Source of the DNA: Myxocyprinus asiaticus | Taxonomy: Eukaryota > Chordata > Actinopteri > Cypriniformes > Catostomidae | DNA: 64,000 bases | Reading direction: 5' to 3' | NCBI RefSeq assembly: GCF_019703515.2 | Contig: NC_059372.1 | Location: forward strand, 22,023,931 to 22,087,930 | In this document: positions 11,201 to 21,595 of the stretch, in pieces | How positions within the stretch are numbered: the stretch's first letter is position 1 | Layout of the letters: every line of letters starts with the position of its first letter | Notes under the pieces: generated by a model | Databases searched by the model: none | Seen by the model: the letters and a program-made list of their open reading frames with translations, nothing else | Told to the model about the DNA's origin: nothing | Program-made: the position numbers and the translations under genes

Positions 11201-14200
11201 ATCACATGACCAGCCAAATACTACTCGCTTAATCTCAGTAACCGTCCTGTTATTTGACACTTTCACTCATTGATTAAAGTAATCATGGCTATGACTATGA
11301 ATAATAAATTTCTACAATGGCATCTGAAACTGAAAACTATTGACTTTAAATTATGCTGCATCCAAGCCATTAGGTGTCAGTGTAAGTCCAAGATGATACA
11401 AAGACAAAAGTTACTGAGTGCACCTTGTAAATAAGTGATTTTTAACCGGCTTTGTTTAAACAAAAGAAATAAAATCATTGTATAAAAAGTGAACAAAAAT
11501 GTCCTTAAAATAAAACATTGAAATGTATTAATATTACCATGAACAGCATAAGCCTAACAATATGCAAAATGATTAACATACAGTCTAAGTATTTAGTTAT
11601 TAAATGTCTTGGCAGCAATATTTGAGAATTTACTGCACAAAAAATAATATGGTTGACACAAACCATGTTTATCTTCATTACATGTGAACCTTTATGTAGT
11701 CCGGGTCGTATTTTCTTTTACCTTGCATTTACATTTTGTTCATGGTTTACTAAGATAAGGGCATGTCATGTAACCTGTCCATGTTGGCATCTGCCTACTG
11801 TGGCAAGCTTTAACCAAGTAACAGATAAATTTGGCCAAAATATCGTTGAGTTTGTTTGGACACACAGACTTTGATGTCAACGACAGAACGTATGGAAAGT
11901 GTTTTTGCCAGCCTTTTAAAAATGTATAAGCCTATTTCTTTTGCCATCCTAACTATACTCGCATAAAATGTGTTTCTTTCGTCTTCTTTTTTTTCCCTGC
12001 TCTCTGCAACTCTATTAGAACCGACCAGAGACCCATATGACAGTCTGTACAGATATATTAGAATAGCAGGAGCACCAAACTGTCTGAATGATTACAGGGT
12101 ACATCGCTTAAGTTGGGGAATGAAAAGGTCAGGTGTAAGGGCATACAGTGCTCACGTCTCTACAGGCAAGCTACTGGGGGAAGAACCAGGAGCATATTTA
12201 CTCCACTCTTTCAAGTCTCAAGCAGTGTGTTCAAAATTTGGTCTGGAGTATGGAGACTTTCCAAGATGAAAACTAACACACCATTAGATGACATGTAGGG
12301 AAGTGCTACTTCACAATTCCATTTTGTGGGTTCATATAAAGGAATCACATAAAGTTCTGTGCCATTGAGGCAAATGTATGCTGATATATTTCCCCAGTGG
12401 CACTTCAGTTCCTCTCTCTAAATCACAAACACACTTGCACATATCTTAATGCATATTACAGCAGTATGTCTTTCAGTATGACATACTAACAAACTGAAAA
12501 GGTATGTTTTGGGGTCATATTGTCTTTCTTGTCAAAACCCATTACTAAAAATACAGTGGCTCCAAAAAGTGTTTGGACACTTAAGCCACACTTAAAAATG
12601 AATGAATATTTTTGCATTATATAAAATGAAATATTTAACCAAGAGGCATTTATTTCAATGGAACATAGGAAAAAAACACTAGTGTTAACACTAACAACTT
12701 AAGTGTTTTTCAAAGGAAGTTTGCTAGGTTTCATATTATAAAACAATAGAAATACTGTTCAAAATAAGTACAAAAAGTATTTGGACTACTTTTGTTTTTT
12801 ATCCTTGGTGGAAATATGCCTGTGGTTACTTTGGACACCTGGGTGAACTTAAGATAAACTGATTTTATATATAGCATCATTTTTTTGCAGATGCCACATA
12901 TTTTGATATTTTGTTGTCTAATGAAATGAAATTCATAAATTTTTAAGTGTCTATAAGTGTCCAGATATTTTGTGGGGCCACTGTATATGCAAAAGAGCCA
13001 TGTTTGCACTGACAGGCAAACACATGTAATTATCTCGACAACAAAAAATGTATGAATGATGAAAGTTCTATTTGAAAAGTGGTATTGTCTGTTTACTGTT
13101 ATTTCTCCATGCCTACTACAAAATGGGTACTTCACAACTTGCAATAGTATAACAGGTCTTTAGTTGGGTTCTGCCTCAGCCTTCTGTGTTATGCAAACTT
13201 GGTTATGTACCATTATTCACTGTCAGGGTGGAGTCCCTCAGGTTACAATTATACTGTATAGACAGTTCGAAACCATAATAAAACTTTTTTTTATTTATTT
13301 TCCATGCAGGGTGGGCCATAATGAGATAATTGGTGTGTGTCGTTTGGGGTGTGCTGCTGAAGGTTTAGGTAGGGACCACTGGAATGAGATGCTCGCCTAC
13401 CCCCGTAAGCCAATTGCACACTGGCACCCCCTGGTGGAGCCCAAGAAATCAGAAAAAGAGGTAAGTCCCCCCACACCAAATGTAGATCCAAACACAAATG
13501 TGAATACGAACAGAGCAAATATTCTACAGAATATTAGGGGCAGATATAATAACTCTCAGAATCAGTGTTTATACAAATATAAGAACTGTTTCAAAAGCAA
13601 ATTGCATTGCCAGAATCCACTTCTAACAAGTTGCCAATTTCCCTTTGTAAACATTCAAACCCCACTAGTCACCTCCTCATACTTGAATTGTGGATCATTT
13701 ATAATGCATGAGTGGAATATGTCAGTGCTGGTTTTAATTTACACACTGAAATGCTTTCCTCTCCTCTGACCTGTGGTCAAGAGTAAACCATGAGAAATCA
13801 ACCGTTTCAATGAAAACTTCTTACTGTAACAATGGGAGTCATTTAAACCACAGTGCTCTATAATGTAGTCCTTTGTGCCATTGTGTGTCTTTTTGTAGTG
13901 AAATATTAAGTTAAATACTGCTATTTATCAATATGTTTTTGATTGTAGTTATATTCTAGTGGTATTTCTACCTGATCTAACCATAAAATAAATTGTTTTA
14001 AAATTATTTTTGGGGGTGTGACCTAATGTATTCAGGTTGATCTAGTGATGTTAAATATAGTTTTTGATTTGAATAAAAAACCAGTTATTTTAGATGTTAC
14101 TACATCCCTGCTGAAAAGACCAGTATTGCTGGTCACCAGCTTATGTTGTGTTTTGGGTGCTGATCCCCCAGCATGGGTTGCTGGTGTGCTGGTGTGTCCA

Positions 14201-17200
14201 CCAGGTTTTTAAATTAGCTTAGCCAGCTTCATCAGAAAGACCATTCTAGTCAACCAGCTTCACCAGATAGTTTTTGCTGGTGAAAAGCATGGTCATGCTG
14301 GTCCACCAGCTAGACCAGCACCAACCTAGCACTAACTAGCATAACCAGCCTAGACCAGCATGGGAATTGTATGGTGGTTAAGGTGTCTTTTTAGCAGGGA
14401 CGAAGCTATTTTTTTTAGGTAAGCATTTTTACAGTGTAGTATTTATTGTTGTATTTTGTGTAAATGTATCTGTTAATATCTATATCTGTATTGCACAGAT
14501 ATACTATACACATACACTTTATATTATATAGTATAATTTATATACACTAACTGAGCACTTAATTGGGAACCCCTGTACACCTACTTATTCATGCGATTAG
14601 CTAATCAGCCAATCGTGTGGCAGCAGTGCAATGCATAAAATCATGCAGATACAGGTCAGGAGCTTCAGTTAATGTTCACATCAACCATCAGAATGGGGGA
14701 AAAATGAGATCTCAGTGATTTCGATCATTGCATGATTGTTGGTGCCAGACGGGCTGGTTTGAGTATTCCTGTAACTGCTGATCTCCTGGAATTTACATGC
14801 ACAACAGTCTCTAGAGTTTACTCAGAATGGTGTCAAAAACAAAAAGCATCCAGTGAGAGGCAGTTCTGTGGACGGAAATGCCTTTTTGATGAGAGAGGTC
14901 AATGAGAAATGGCTGATTCGAGCTAACAAAAAGGCTATGGTAACTCAGATTACCACTCTGTACAATTGTAGTGAGCAGAATAACATCTCAGAAAGCACAG
15001 CACATCAAACCTTGAGCAAATGGGCTAAAACAGCAGAAGACACGTCGGGCACTTTATTAGGACCATAGTGTTCCTAATAAAGTGCTCAGTGAGTGAGTAT
15101 GTATGTATATGTGTGTATATATGTACTGATCACAATGTATAGTCAGGACATAAAAAATGTGAAAAATTACTATTATGAAAAATTTTCAGAACTTCTTAAA
15201 CTACTTCAAAGAGATCTCATCAAAAAAATCCTCCACGTGCAGCAATGAAAGCTTTGCAGATCCTTGACATTCTAGCTGTCAGTTTGTCCAGATACTCAGG
15301 TGACATTTCACCCTACACTTCCTGTAGCACTTGCCATAGATGTGGCTGTCTTGTCGGGCACTTCTCACGCACCTTAAAGTCTAGCTGATCCCACAAATGC
15401 TCAATGGGGTTAAGATCCATAACACTCTTTCCCCTTCTGTCACTCACTCAACGTTGTGGTGATGAAGTGACACTAGGGTCAATCTTGAGAGCCCGAGACA
15501 CCTTCAGATCTTTGAGAAAAGGCCAACGAGAATTGGCGAGTAGAATTTGCATGGCACTCTCCCCGACATACGGGTATAAAAGGGAGGCTGGAATGCGGAT
15601 TCATTCAGATTTTTTCTTCGGAGCCGAGCGGTTGTATTTCAACGAGCTGAATACTACTACTGATCCATTCACCTCTTCAGAAGCATGTGCTGTTGGATAT
15701 ACGGTGCATTCCAGCGGCTTTCTCTCCACTCTGCACTCTGCTGCAGACTACATCCCTGGGCGCTTTGACAGCGCTTTAAAAGAGTTTATTTCCTCTAAAG
15801 AGTATATTGGCACAGTGATGTTGAATGTCTTTTTAAAGATGCGTCTTTTTAAAGATGCCCTTCCGTCTCTGTGCAGTTCCTGGATGCGGTCGTTACCTCT
15901 CCACCTCTGATGGTCACGATCACTGCCTCACGTGCCTGGGCCAAAATCACGTTGAGGAAGCGTTCATGGATGGTTCATGTTCTCATTGCGAGAACATGAC
16001 CATGGCAACGTTGCGGTCGCGGCTTTCCTTCTTTCGAGGGAAAGCCACATCAGCTGTCCCCCTCACTGGTCCTTCTACCTACGGGTACAAGGCCGCCCTA
16101 GTGGTCGCTGAAGGCGATTCGGGGGCTTCAATGGGTACGGTTCCGCCGGGTAAACCCCCACGGACCGCCCACTCCCTGGTACGCTCGTTTGCACCCGTCC
16201 AGTTCTGGGATGAGACAGGCAGCTCGCCTCAGTGCCAGCCTAATGTCACTTTCGGAGCTCGTGAGCCGGATGAGATGTCGATCGCTGCATCGGAGAGCGC
16301 CTTGGTGATGTCGGACGCTGAGGACTCGACCGGGCTGCCGCCTTCGGGTGTGGCAGCCCAGTCTGAGGCCGACACGGAGCTGACCGCCATGCTTGCCCGG
16401 GCTTGATGACTGGTTTCTGGGTTCGGCGCGCCACTCGCGGCCACGCCCCCCTCCAGTCCCCTTCTTCCTGGAAGTGCACAATGAGCTGACGTGATCGTGG
16501 AGGGCACCTTTCGCTGCTTGAACCCGATCCTTCAGTTCGTCCGCTCTCACTACCCTCGACGGTGGGGCGGCCGAGGGTTATGCCGCGATACCCCAGGTGG
16601 ATAAGGCGATCGCGGCACACCTGTGCCCACTGAGCGCCACCACCTGGCGGAGTCACCCGGCACTCCCTTCCCAAGCCTGTAGGACAACGTCGTCTCTGGC
16701 AACTAAAGCCTACAGCACTGCCGGTCAGGCCACCTCCGCCCAGCACACCATGGCCCTCTAACAGGTCCATCAGATCAAGGCTTTGAAAGAGCTACACAAG
16801 GGTAGTTCTGATCCCGGTGTGCTACAAGAGCTGCTCTCAGCAACCGATCTCGCTCTCCGTGCGACTAAGGTCACAGCGCGCACACTCGGGTAGACGATGT
16901 CCATGCTTGTGGTCCAGGAGTGCCACCTGTGGCTGAACCTGGTCGAGATGAGGAATGCGGACAAGGCGCAGTTCCTTAACACGCCCATCTCCCAGGTTGG
17001 CCTCTTCGGCGACACCATCGTGGACTTCACCAAGCAGTTCTCGGCGGTGAAGCAACAGATGGAGGCCATTCAGCACATCTTGCCCCGATGCGGCTCAAGA
17101 GTGCGCACCCCGTCTGTTCGCCGAGGGCGTCCCCCTGTGGCGACACAAACTCAACCGGCTCCGCCCCAGCCCGAGCCCAGCCCTCGGCCCCGGCGTAGAG

Positions 17201-20200
17201 CCCCCCGCAGGAGAGGGACACCCCCGCTTCTCGGCCGGCTGCGAAGACCCCCAGGAGGGCTCCCAAGTGCCCCTGAGACGGGACACCCGAGGATCGAGAC
17301 GTCTGCAGGAACTCTGGAGCTGGTAGCCAGACCATTCCATCCCATGGTGGAGGAAAATCTTTTGTTCCTTTTTCTGTTCGCAGCACCCCGCACGGGCTGC
17401 GGTACCCACATTGTCAAAAAAAGAGCAGTTTCCTCTCTCCTCGGTTCACACCGTCAATGCTCATGGTCGCTGTCCCCATGGCTACCTGACACCAAGCGCC
17501 TGCAGCCTGGGCCTCACTAACGCAGCCCCTGCCTTCTTGTGCCCCGCTGCATCACACAAATCACACCCCCGGCCGGCCGGTGGTGACAAGTCTTGAGGAC
17601 AGCCCAAGACGCCCTCCACCTCAGTCGCCAGCCCGCCTTACGCCGGGCGCGCAGAGCAAGGTAAGTGCTTCGAGGGTCCCCTCAGCGCGGCTGCCTCGGG
17701 TCGGAGCACCGCTCCCCGACGCAGCACTCCCTGCTCCCCCCGCTACCCCACCCCCCGGAACATCAGATGCGATCCTTCCATTAGTGTCTCTTGCCCAGAG
17801 TTTGGACGCGTGGCTATTGCTTTCCAACCCGTCGCACTAGCTGGCCAGAACCATCCGACTCAGCTATGTGATTCAATTCACCAGGTGCCCGCCCCGGTTC
17901 CGCGGTGTTCTCTTCACATCATTGAAGGACGAGAGCGCCGCTGTCCTGCGGGCAGAGATCGCGGTCCTCCTACAGAAGGGGCGCGATAGAGTCTGTCCCT
18001 CCAGCCGAGGTGAGACATGGGTTTTACAGCACTTACTTCATCGTTCCCAAGAAGGGCGGTGGGTTGCGGCCAATCTTGGACCTGCGAGTTCTGAACTAGG
18101 CCTTGCACAGACTCCCGTACAAGATGCTGACACAAAAGCACATTTTGATGTGCATCCGGCATCAAGATTGGTTCGCGGCGGAAGACCTGAAGGACACGCA
18201 CTTTCACGTCTTGATTTTACCTCGACACAGAACCTTCCTACGGTTCACGTTCGACGGTCGGGCATATCAGTACTAGGTTCGGCTTGTCCCTGTCCCCTCA
18301 TGTCTTCACGAATGTCGCAGAGGCAGCCCTTGCCCCGTTAAGGGAACTGGGCGCTCGCATACTCAATTACCTTGACGACTGGCTGATTATAGCGCACTCT
18401 TGAGAGTTACTGTGTGCACACAGGGACCTGGTGCTCACACACCTCAGCCGTTTAGGGCTTCGGGTCAACTGGGAAAAGAGCAAGCTCTCCCCAGTTCAGA
18501 GCATCTCTTTTCTCAGCATGGAGATAGACTCGGTGCCAATGATAGCGTGCCTCACATGTGAGCACGCGTAGTTGGTGCTGAACTGCCTGAACTTATCCAG
18601 GCGGGAAATGTTGGTCTTACTGAAATACTTTCAGAGGCTCCTGGGGCATATGGCATCCTTAGCAGCAGTCACGCCGCTCAGGTTGATGCATATAAGACCG
18701 CTACAGCACTGGCTCCAGACCTGAGTCCCAAGGTATGCATGGCACCGTGGCACACACCGCGTGGCTCTCACGCCTGCCTGCCACCATCTTTTCAGCCCTT
18801 GGACAGACCTTGTGTTCCTGCGGGCTGGAGTCCCCATACAGCAAGTGTCCAGGCACGTCGTGGTTACGATGGACGCCTCCAAGACAGGCTGGGGCACCTG
18901 GACAGGACCTCGCCTGCGTTGGCACATCAACTGCCTCGAGTTGCTGGCAGTACAGCTCGCCCTGCGGAGGCTATTGCCGTTGATCCAGGGTAAGCACGTG
19001 TTGGTCCGGATGGACAACACGCCGACAGTGGCTTATATAAACCACCAAGGCAGTTTACGTTGTCGTCGCATGTCGCAACTCGCCCGTCACCTCCTCCTCT
19101 GGAGTCAGCGGCGACTCAGGTCGCTGTGGGCCACTCATATCCCTGGCAACCTCAGTGCCACAGCAGATGCTCTGTCCCGGCAGGTGACACTCAGGGGGGA
19201 GTGGAGACTCCACCCCCAGGTGGTCCAGCTGATTTGGAGTCGATTCGGCAAGGCAGAGGTAGACCTGTTCACCTCCCGAGAATCCTCCCACTGCCCGCTC
19301 TGGTATGCCCTGACGGGAGCTCCCCTTGGTACAGATGCGCTGGCACACAGCTGGCCCCGGGGGCTGTGCAAATACGCGTTCCCCCCAGTGAGCCTATTTG
19401 CACAGGTTCTGTGCAAGGTCAAGGAGGATGAGGAGCAGGTCATTCTCGTGGCTCCGTATTGGCCCACCCAGACCTGGCTCTCGGACAACACTCCCCCTCC
19501 ACTCTCAAGGTCTATGTAGCTGCTATAGCAGCACACCACGATGCTGTTGAAGGTAAGTCTCTCGGTAAGCACGACCTGATTATCAGGTTCCTGAGAGGCG
19601 CCAGGATGTTGAACCCTCCTAGGCAGTGCTCTTTCCCTCATGGGACCTCTCCGTGGTCCTTTTAGGCCTATGGAGAGCCCTGTTTGAGCCCCTAGAGTCA
19701 GTCGAGTTAAAGGCCGTCTCATTGAAGACCGCCCTCCTGACTGCACTCACTTCCATCAAGAGGGTCGGGGAACTGCAAGCGTTCTCTGTCAGTGAAGAGT
19801 GCCTGGAGTTCGGTCCGGAAGACTCTCACGTGATCCTGAGACCCCGATCGGGCTATGTGCCCAAGGTTCCCACGACCCCTTTTAGGGATCAGGTGGTGAG
19901 CCCCCAGAGGAGGCAGACCCAGCCTTATCGTTGCTGTGTCCGGTGCGTGCTTTGCGCATCTACTTGGATCGCACACAGAGCTTTAGACGCTCTGAGCAGC
20001 TCTTTGTCTGCTTCGGCAGACAGCGGAAAGGGAACGCTGTCTCCAAACAGAGGCTTGCCCACTGGATCATGGACGCCATCACTTTGGCCAACCAGACCCA
20101 GTCTGTGCCCACCCCCTTGCGGGTTCGAGCACACTCCACAAGGAGTGTGGCATCCTCTTGGGCACTGGCCAGTGGCACCTCTCTAGCAGACATCTGTAGA

Positions 20201-21595
20201 GCAGCAGGCTGGGCAACACCCAATACCTTCGTGAGATTTGTAGAGCTCCTCCCCTACGAAGGGCAGGACCTACCGCCGCACCTCTTCCATGTGTGGCCTT
20301 AGGCCCATATGACGTATTCGCCACTTTTTTACCCTCGCCTTCAGGGCGATGGAGGGAACGAGAAGTTGTGTCCCTCTTGCCACAGGCTGAACTACACCGC
20401 TGTAATGGCCGGGACCTTGTCTCGGCTCCTCAGTACATAAACCTGAATGAATCTGAATTCCAGCCTCCCTTTTATACCCGTATGTCGGGGGGAGTGGCAT
20501 GCAAATTCTGCTCGCCAATTCTCATTGGCCTTTTCTCAAAGATCTGAAGGTGTCTCGGGTTCTCAAGATCGACCCCTATTGTCACTACATCGACACAACA
20601 TCTCGTTCCCTCCATCAGGGAATGGAGGTTACGACAGTAACCGAGACATTTCCAATTATCTGTCCAATGTCTGTGTTTCTTTGCCCACTCTAACCTTTTC
20701 TTTTTGTTTTTCTGTTTCAAAAGTGGCTTTTTCTTTGCAATTCTTCCCATAAGGCCTGCACCCCTGAGTCTTCTCTTTACTGTTGTACATGAAACTGGTG
20801 TTGAGCTGGTAGAATTCAATGAAGCTGTCAGCTGAGGACATGTGAGGCATCTATTTCTCAAACTAGAGACTGATGTACTTATCCTCTTGTTTAGTTGTAT
20901 CTGGGCCTTCCACATCTCTTTCTGTCCTTGTTAGAGCCAGTTGTCCTTTGTATTTGAAGACTTCAATGTACACCTTTGCATCTTCAGGTTTTGGCAATTT
21001 CAAGCATTGTATAGCCTTCATTCCTCAAAACAATTATTGACTGATGAGTTTCTAGAGAAAGCTGTATCTTTTTGCCATTTTTGACCTAATATTGACCTTA
21101 AGACCTTAATGCCAGTCTACTGCATACTATGGCAACTCACAAACAAACACAAAGACAATGTTAAGCTTCATTTAACAAACCAAATTGCTTTCAGCAGTGT
21201 TTAATATAATGGCAAGTAATTTTCTAGTACCAAATTAGCAATTTAGCATGAATACTCAAGGATAAGGTGTTGGAGTGATGGCTGCTGGAAATGGGGCCTG
21301 TCTAGATATGATCAAAAATGACTTTTTTCAAATAGTGATGGTGCTGTTTTTTACATCAGTAATATATATACTTTGTGATCAGTTGAATGACACTTTGGTG
21401 AATTAAAGTACCAATTTCCTTAGGAAACAGCTAAATCTACATTAAATAATCTACTGTACATTAAAAGAAGGTTCCCTAACATTGATTCTCTCTTTAATTG
21501 TTTTCACATGTGTTCTCTTACAGTGGAAGGCTAGAACGGCCAGTTTTGACAGTCAAGGGTCCTGCCCCTCCCCCAAACCCCCTGCCAGCCCTTGA
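2864..21595 (+). CDS. syt6: Synaptotagmin-6-like, C2B domain and C-terminus (four exons, gene partial)
   Basis: Spliced coding segments 2864-2984, 10374-10545, 13310-13460 and 21524-21595 join in frame with GT-AG introns and end in TGA. The product is the second C2 domain (C2B) plus tail of a synaptotagmin, a membrane-anchored vesicle/plasma-membrane protein in Ca2+-regulated exocytosis. Visible features are the start of C2B ([20 protein letters not shown]), Ca2+-loop aspartates ([12 protein letters not shown] and MDYD), the polybasic strand [12 protein letters not shown], and the WHPL motif near the end. The fifth Ca2+ ligand position is Glu (HNEIIG), as I recall for the Syt3/5/6/10 subgroup. 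Within that subgroup the C2B text fits Syt6 best, while the tail ([15 protein letters not shown]) resembles Syt10, so syt10 is the alternative. The transmembrane and C2A exons are upstream of the window. Convergence with olfml3 supports syt6. Confidence 0.88.
3202..3362 (+). repeat. DIRS element 1 inverted terminal repeat, left
   Basis: Complementary at about 90 percent or more by eye to 7720-7885. Shared landmarks are gtgacactaggggtcac, ggccaatgaaaattggcgag and acgggtataaaaggagctgg. Outside it (3155-3201) is a left-only extension, itself complemented in the internal complementary region. Confidence 0.9.
3434..3540 (+). repeat. DIRS element 1 internal complementary region
   Basis: The first half (ccatcagggaacggaggtta..aagtaaccagga) is the complement of the element's extreme left end. 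The second half (ctgtcactcactcaacgttg..) is the complement of its extreme right end. The two meet at about 3489. This junction is the template proposed for circular-intermediate formation in DIRS1-type elements. Confidence 0.85.
4303..5412 (-). pseudogene. DIRS element 1 tyrosine recombinase, catalytic Tyr replaced
   Basis: An uninterrupted 369-codon frame holds a phage-integrase-fold tyrosine recombinase, which in DIRS elements replaces a DDE integrase. Visible catalytic features are Arg in [14 protein letters not shown]-x-x-R in [14 protein letters not shown], and the [11 protein letters not shown] segment. The nucleophile expected in FARFY is Cys here ([11 protein letters not shown]), so this copy should be catalytically dead although it is the longest intact frame in the element. 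Confidence 0.85.
5504..7095 (-). pseudogene. DIRS element 1 reverse transcriptase-RNase H (disrupted)
   Basis: The RT reading frame runs from just after a TGA at 7096-7098 to a TGA at 6481-6483 and includes [25 protein letters not shown] (catalytic Asp of motif A), [10 protein letters not shown] and the active site [10 protein letters not shown]. After the stop the frame continues ([22 protein letters not shown]), shifts near 6235, then gives RNase H with its acidic residues ([36 protein letters not shown]). It ends at a TAG where other copies read a sense codon. These enzymes copy the element's RNA. The active-site residues are preserved although the frame is broken. Confidence 0.85.
7096..7700 (-). 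pseudogene. DIRS element 1 gag remnant and linker
   Basis: Only pieces remain. [17 protein letters not shown] corresponds to [17 protein letters not shown] of element 2's gag, and the Pro-rich linker ends [11 protein letters not shown] before a TGA. The Cys/His-rich gag start present in elements 2 and 3 is missing, so most of gag was lost by internal deletion. Confidence 0.6.
7720..7885 (-). repeat. DIRS element 1 inverted terminal repeat, right
   Basis: Reverse complement of the left repeat. Read on the minus strand it is the element's 5' end and carries ggtataaaagg, a plausible core promoter for the element. Confidence 0.9.
8183..8212 (+). repeat. (AC)n microsatellite followed by AAT units
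   Basis: About 15 AC units, then aataataataa, inside the interrupted Tc1-type element. Confidence 0.95.
9318..10373. other. syt6: syt6 intron, no further feature
   Basis: AT-rich intronic DNA up to the acceptor at 10371-10373. A partial echo of the Tc1 end (gaaccccactgtacattg) occurs at 9326. Nothing else supported. Confidence 0.6.
10374..10545 (+). CDS. syt6: syt6 exon: middle of C2B
   Basis: This exon of 172 nt completes the split Asp codon of SDPYVKVS. It carries the polybasic strand ([20 protein letters not shown]), which in synaptotagmins contacts PIP2 and SNAREs, and ends in the second Ca2+ loop (SVMDYD). The acceptor is tctctgagcag and the donor is gtatgt. The last codon is split 2+1 with the next exon (CT|G, Leu, where I recall Arg in mammalian Syt6). 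The exon is 7.4 kb from the previous one because DIRS element 1 and its Tc1-type host sit in the intron. Confidence 0.9.
10692..10950. mobile_element. hAT-type MITE, 243 bp, with 8-bp target duplication
   Basis: The element 10700-10942 begins CAGTGGCAGTTCTAG and ends with the near complement CTAAATCTGCTACTG. It is flanked by the direct repeat ACTGTGAA (10692-10699, 10943-10950). Inside, a unit of about 76 bp (ccctgggcgaaacccgcttc..) is tandemly duplicated from 10719 and 10795. It is much more GC-rich than the surrounding syt6 intron. Confidence 0.8.
10951..12553. other. syt6: syt6 intron, mostly featureless
   Basis: Apart from the 38-bp tandem repeat, AT-rich intron. A 99-codon frame at 11970-12269 has no conserved look and no start context, and is not called. 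Confidence 0.55.
11022..11135 (+). repeat. 38-bp tandem repeat, three copies
   Basis: The unit atatatgtaggaaatcatga.. is repeated three times. The first two copies are identical and the third has diverged by a few bases. It lies in a syt6 intron. Confidence 0.9.
12554..12983. mobile_element. Tc1/mariner-type MITE, 430 bp
   Basis: The left end cagtggctccaaaaagtgtt and the right end (complement cagtggccccacaaaatatc) are inverted over about 27 bp and flanked by TA on both sides (12552-12553, 12984-12985). It has no transposase and sits in the syt6 intron just upstream of the third exon. Confidence 0.72.
13310..13460 (+). CDS. syt6: syt6 exon: end of C2B with WHXL motif
   Basis: This exon of 151 nt starts [13 protein letters not shown], continues through [20 protein letters not shown] and ends at a phase 0 donor gtaagt. 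The WHPL motif near the C2B end is the synaptotagmin docking/endocytosis signature. The acceptor is ttccatgcag. If the donor is ignored, the frame stays open into the intron until 13769, but that extension has no synaptotagmin character. Confidence 0.92.
14106..14399. mobile_element. Fold-back MITE with internal ccagc palindromes
   Basis: The ends ccctgctgaaaagac and gtctttttagcaggg are inverted repeats. The interior is full of interlocking gctggt/accagc motifs that can fold back on themselves, a design common in fish MITEs. No target duplication could be assigned with certainty. Confidence 0.6.
14545..15095 (+). mobile_element. Tc1-like deletion derivative, family B copy 1
   Basis: The ends cactaactgagcactt and cctaataaagtgctcagtg are inverted. 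The interior translates, with a few stops, to the helix-turn-helix part of a Tc1-like transposase ([44 protein letters not shown]). The catalytic half is absent. An inverted copy lies at 50662-51214. Confidence 0.7.
15855..17840 (+). pseudogene. DIRS element 2 gag and linker (disrupted)
   Basis: Starting at ATG 15855 the protein opens [15 protein letters not shown] and carries a Cys/His-rich module ([28 protein letters not shown]) followed by [11 protein letters not shown]. The first frame stops at 16406. The continuation is spread over other frames up to a Pro-rich linker ending [12 protein letters not shown] before a TAG at 17838-17840. Gag is the presumed RNA-packaging protein. The zinc-binding role of the module is inferred from residue pattern only. 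Confidence 0.7.
17841..19440 (+). pseudogene. DIRS element 2 reverse transcriptase-RNase H (decayed)
   Basis: RT is recognisable from [12 protein letters not shown] and [15 protein letters not shown], through a frameshifted middle, to the active site [12 protein letters not shown] with a stop directly after it (18402-18404). RNase H is better preserved ([46 protein letters not shown]). The third acidic motif keeps Asp (MDN). Relative to element 1 this copy has more frameshifts, suggesting older age or relaxed constraint. Confidence 0.78.
19459..20302 (+). pseudogene. DIRS element 2 tyrosine recombinase (frameshifted)
   Basis: Three consecutive frames give one recombinase: [20 protein letters not shown], then [13 protein letters not shown] to [13 protein letters not shown], then [10 protein letters not shown] to [14 protein letters not shown] and [15 protein letters not shown]. 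Two frameshifts (near 19640 and 19925) separate them. The catalytic Arg and H-x-x-R are present. The Tyr expected after VRF is missing ([11 protein letters not shown]), so the copy lacks its nucleophile. Confidence 0.78.
20656..21060 (-). pseudogene. Tc1-like transposase, N-terminal DNA-binding remnant
   Basis: Minus-strand text with stops and a frameshift reads as the paired HTH domain of a Tc1 transposase: a MAK start near 21046, [33 protein letters not shown] and [13 protein letters not shown]. It is cut by the end of DIRS element 2. Confidence 0.75.
21524..21595 (+). CDS. syt6: syt6 terminal coding exon
   Basis: After the acceptor tctcttacag, 23 codons ([20 protein letters not shown] then ASP) lead to the TGA at 21593-21595. 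The phase 0 start fits the previous exon exactly. The Ser/Pro-rich tail matches the C-terminal tail type I recall for Syt10 and related isoforms, so this is read as the real last exon although it is short and 8.1 kb downstream. DIRS element 2 lies sense-oriented in the intervening intron. Confidence 0.82.
   Translation, partial: WKARTASFDSQGSCPSPKPPASP

Larger units (their letters stand above)
15429..20650 (+). mobile_element. DIRS-like retrotransposon, element 2
   Basis: About 5.2 kb, coding on the plus strand and sense to syt6. Inverted terminal repeats lie at about 15437-15615 and 20447-20625, each with ggtataaaaggg. It belongs to the same family as element 1 but keeps a gag start. Order: gag with Cys/His module, Pro-rich linker, decayed RT, RNase H, tyrosine recombinase, and a degenerate internal complementary region near 20340-20440. 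Many frameshifts and stops make it inactive. Confidence 0.86.
15122..21440 (-). mobile_element. Tc1-like transposon split by DIRS element 2
   Basis: Two flanks of one element surround DIRS element 2. On the minus strand, 21060-20651 encodes the N-terminal DNA-binding part of a Tc1 transposase ([33 protein letters not shown]). The left flank 15428-15200 encodes the C-terminal part ([38 protein letters not shown]). The catalytic middle, some 170 residues, is missing, lost before or with the DIRS insertion. The flanks match the Tc1 deletion derivative at 47991-48682. The outer TIRs are eroded. Confidence 0.78.

Noticed and set aside
11970..12269. 99-codon frame in a syt6 intron.
   Set aside because: No recognisable family, no splice sites in a phase fitting syt6, and ordinary intronic composition.
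13461..13769. Open frame continuing past the syt6 exon donor, as an alternative C-terminus.
   Set aside because: The donor gtaagt is strong, the extension has no synaptotagmin character, and a matching tail exon exists at 21524.
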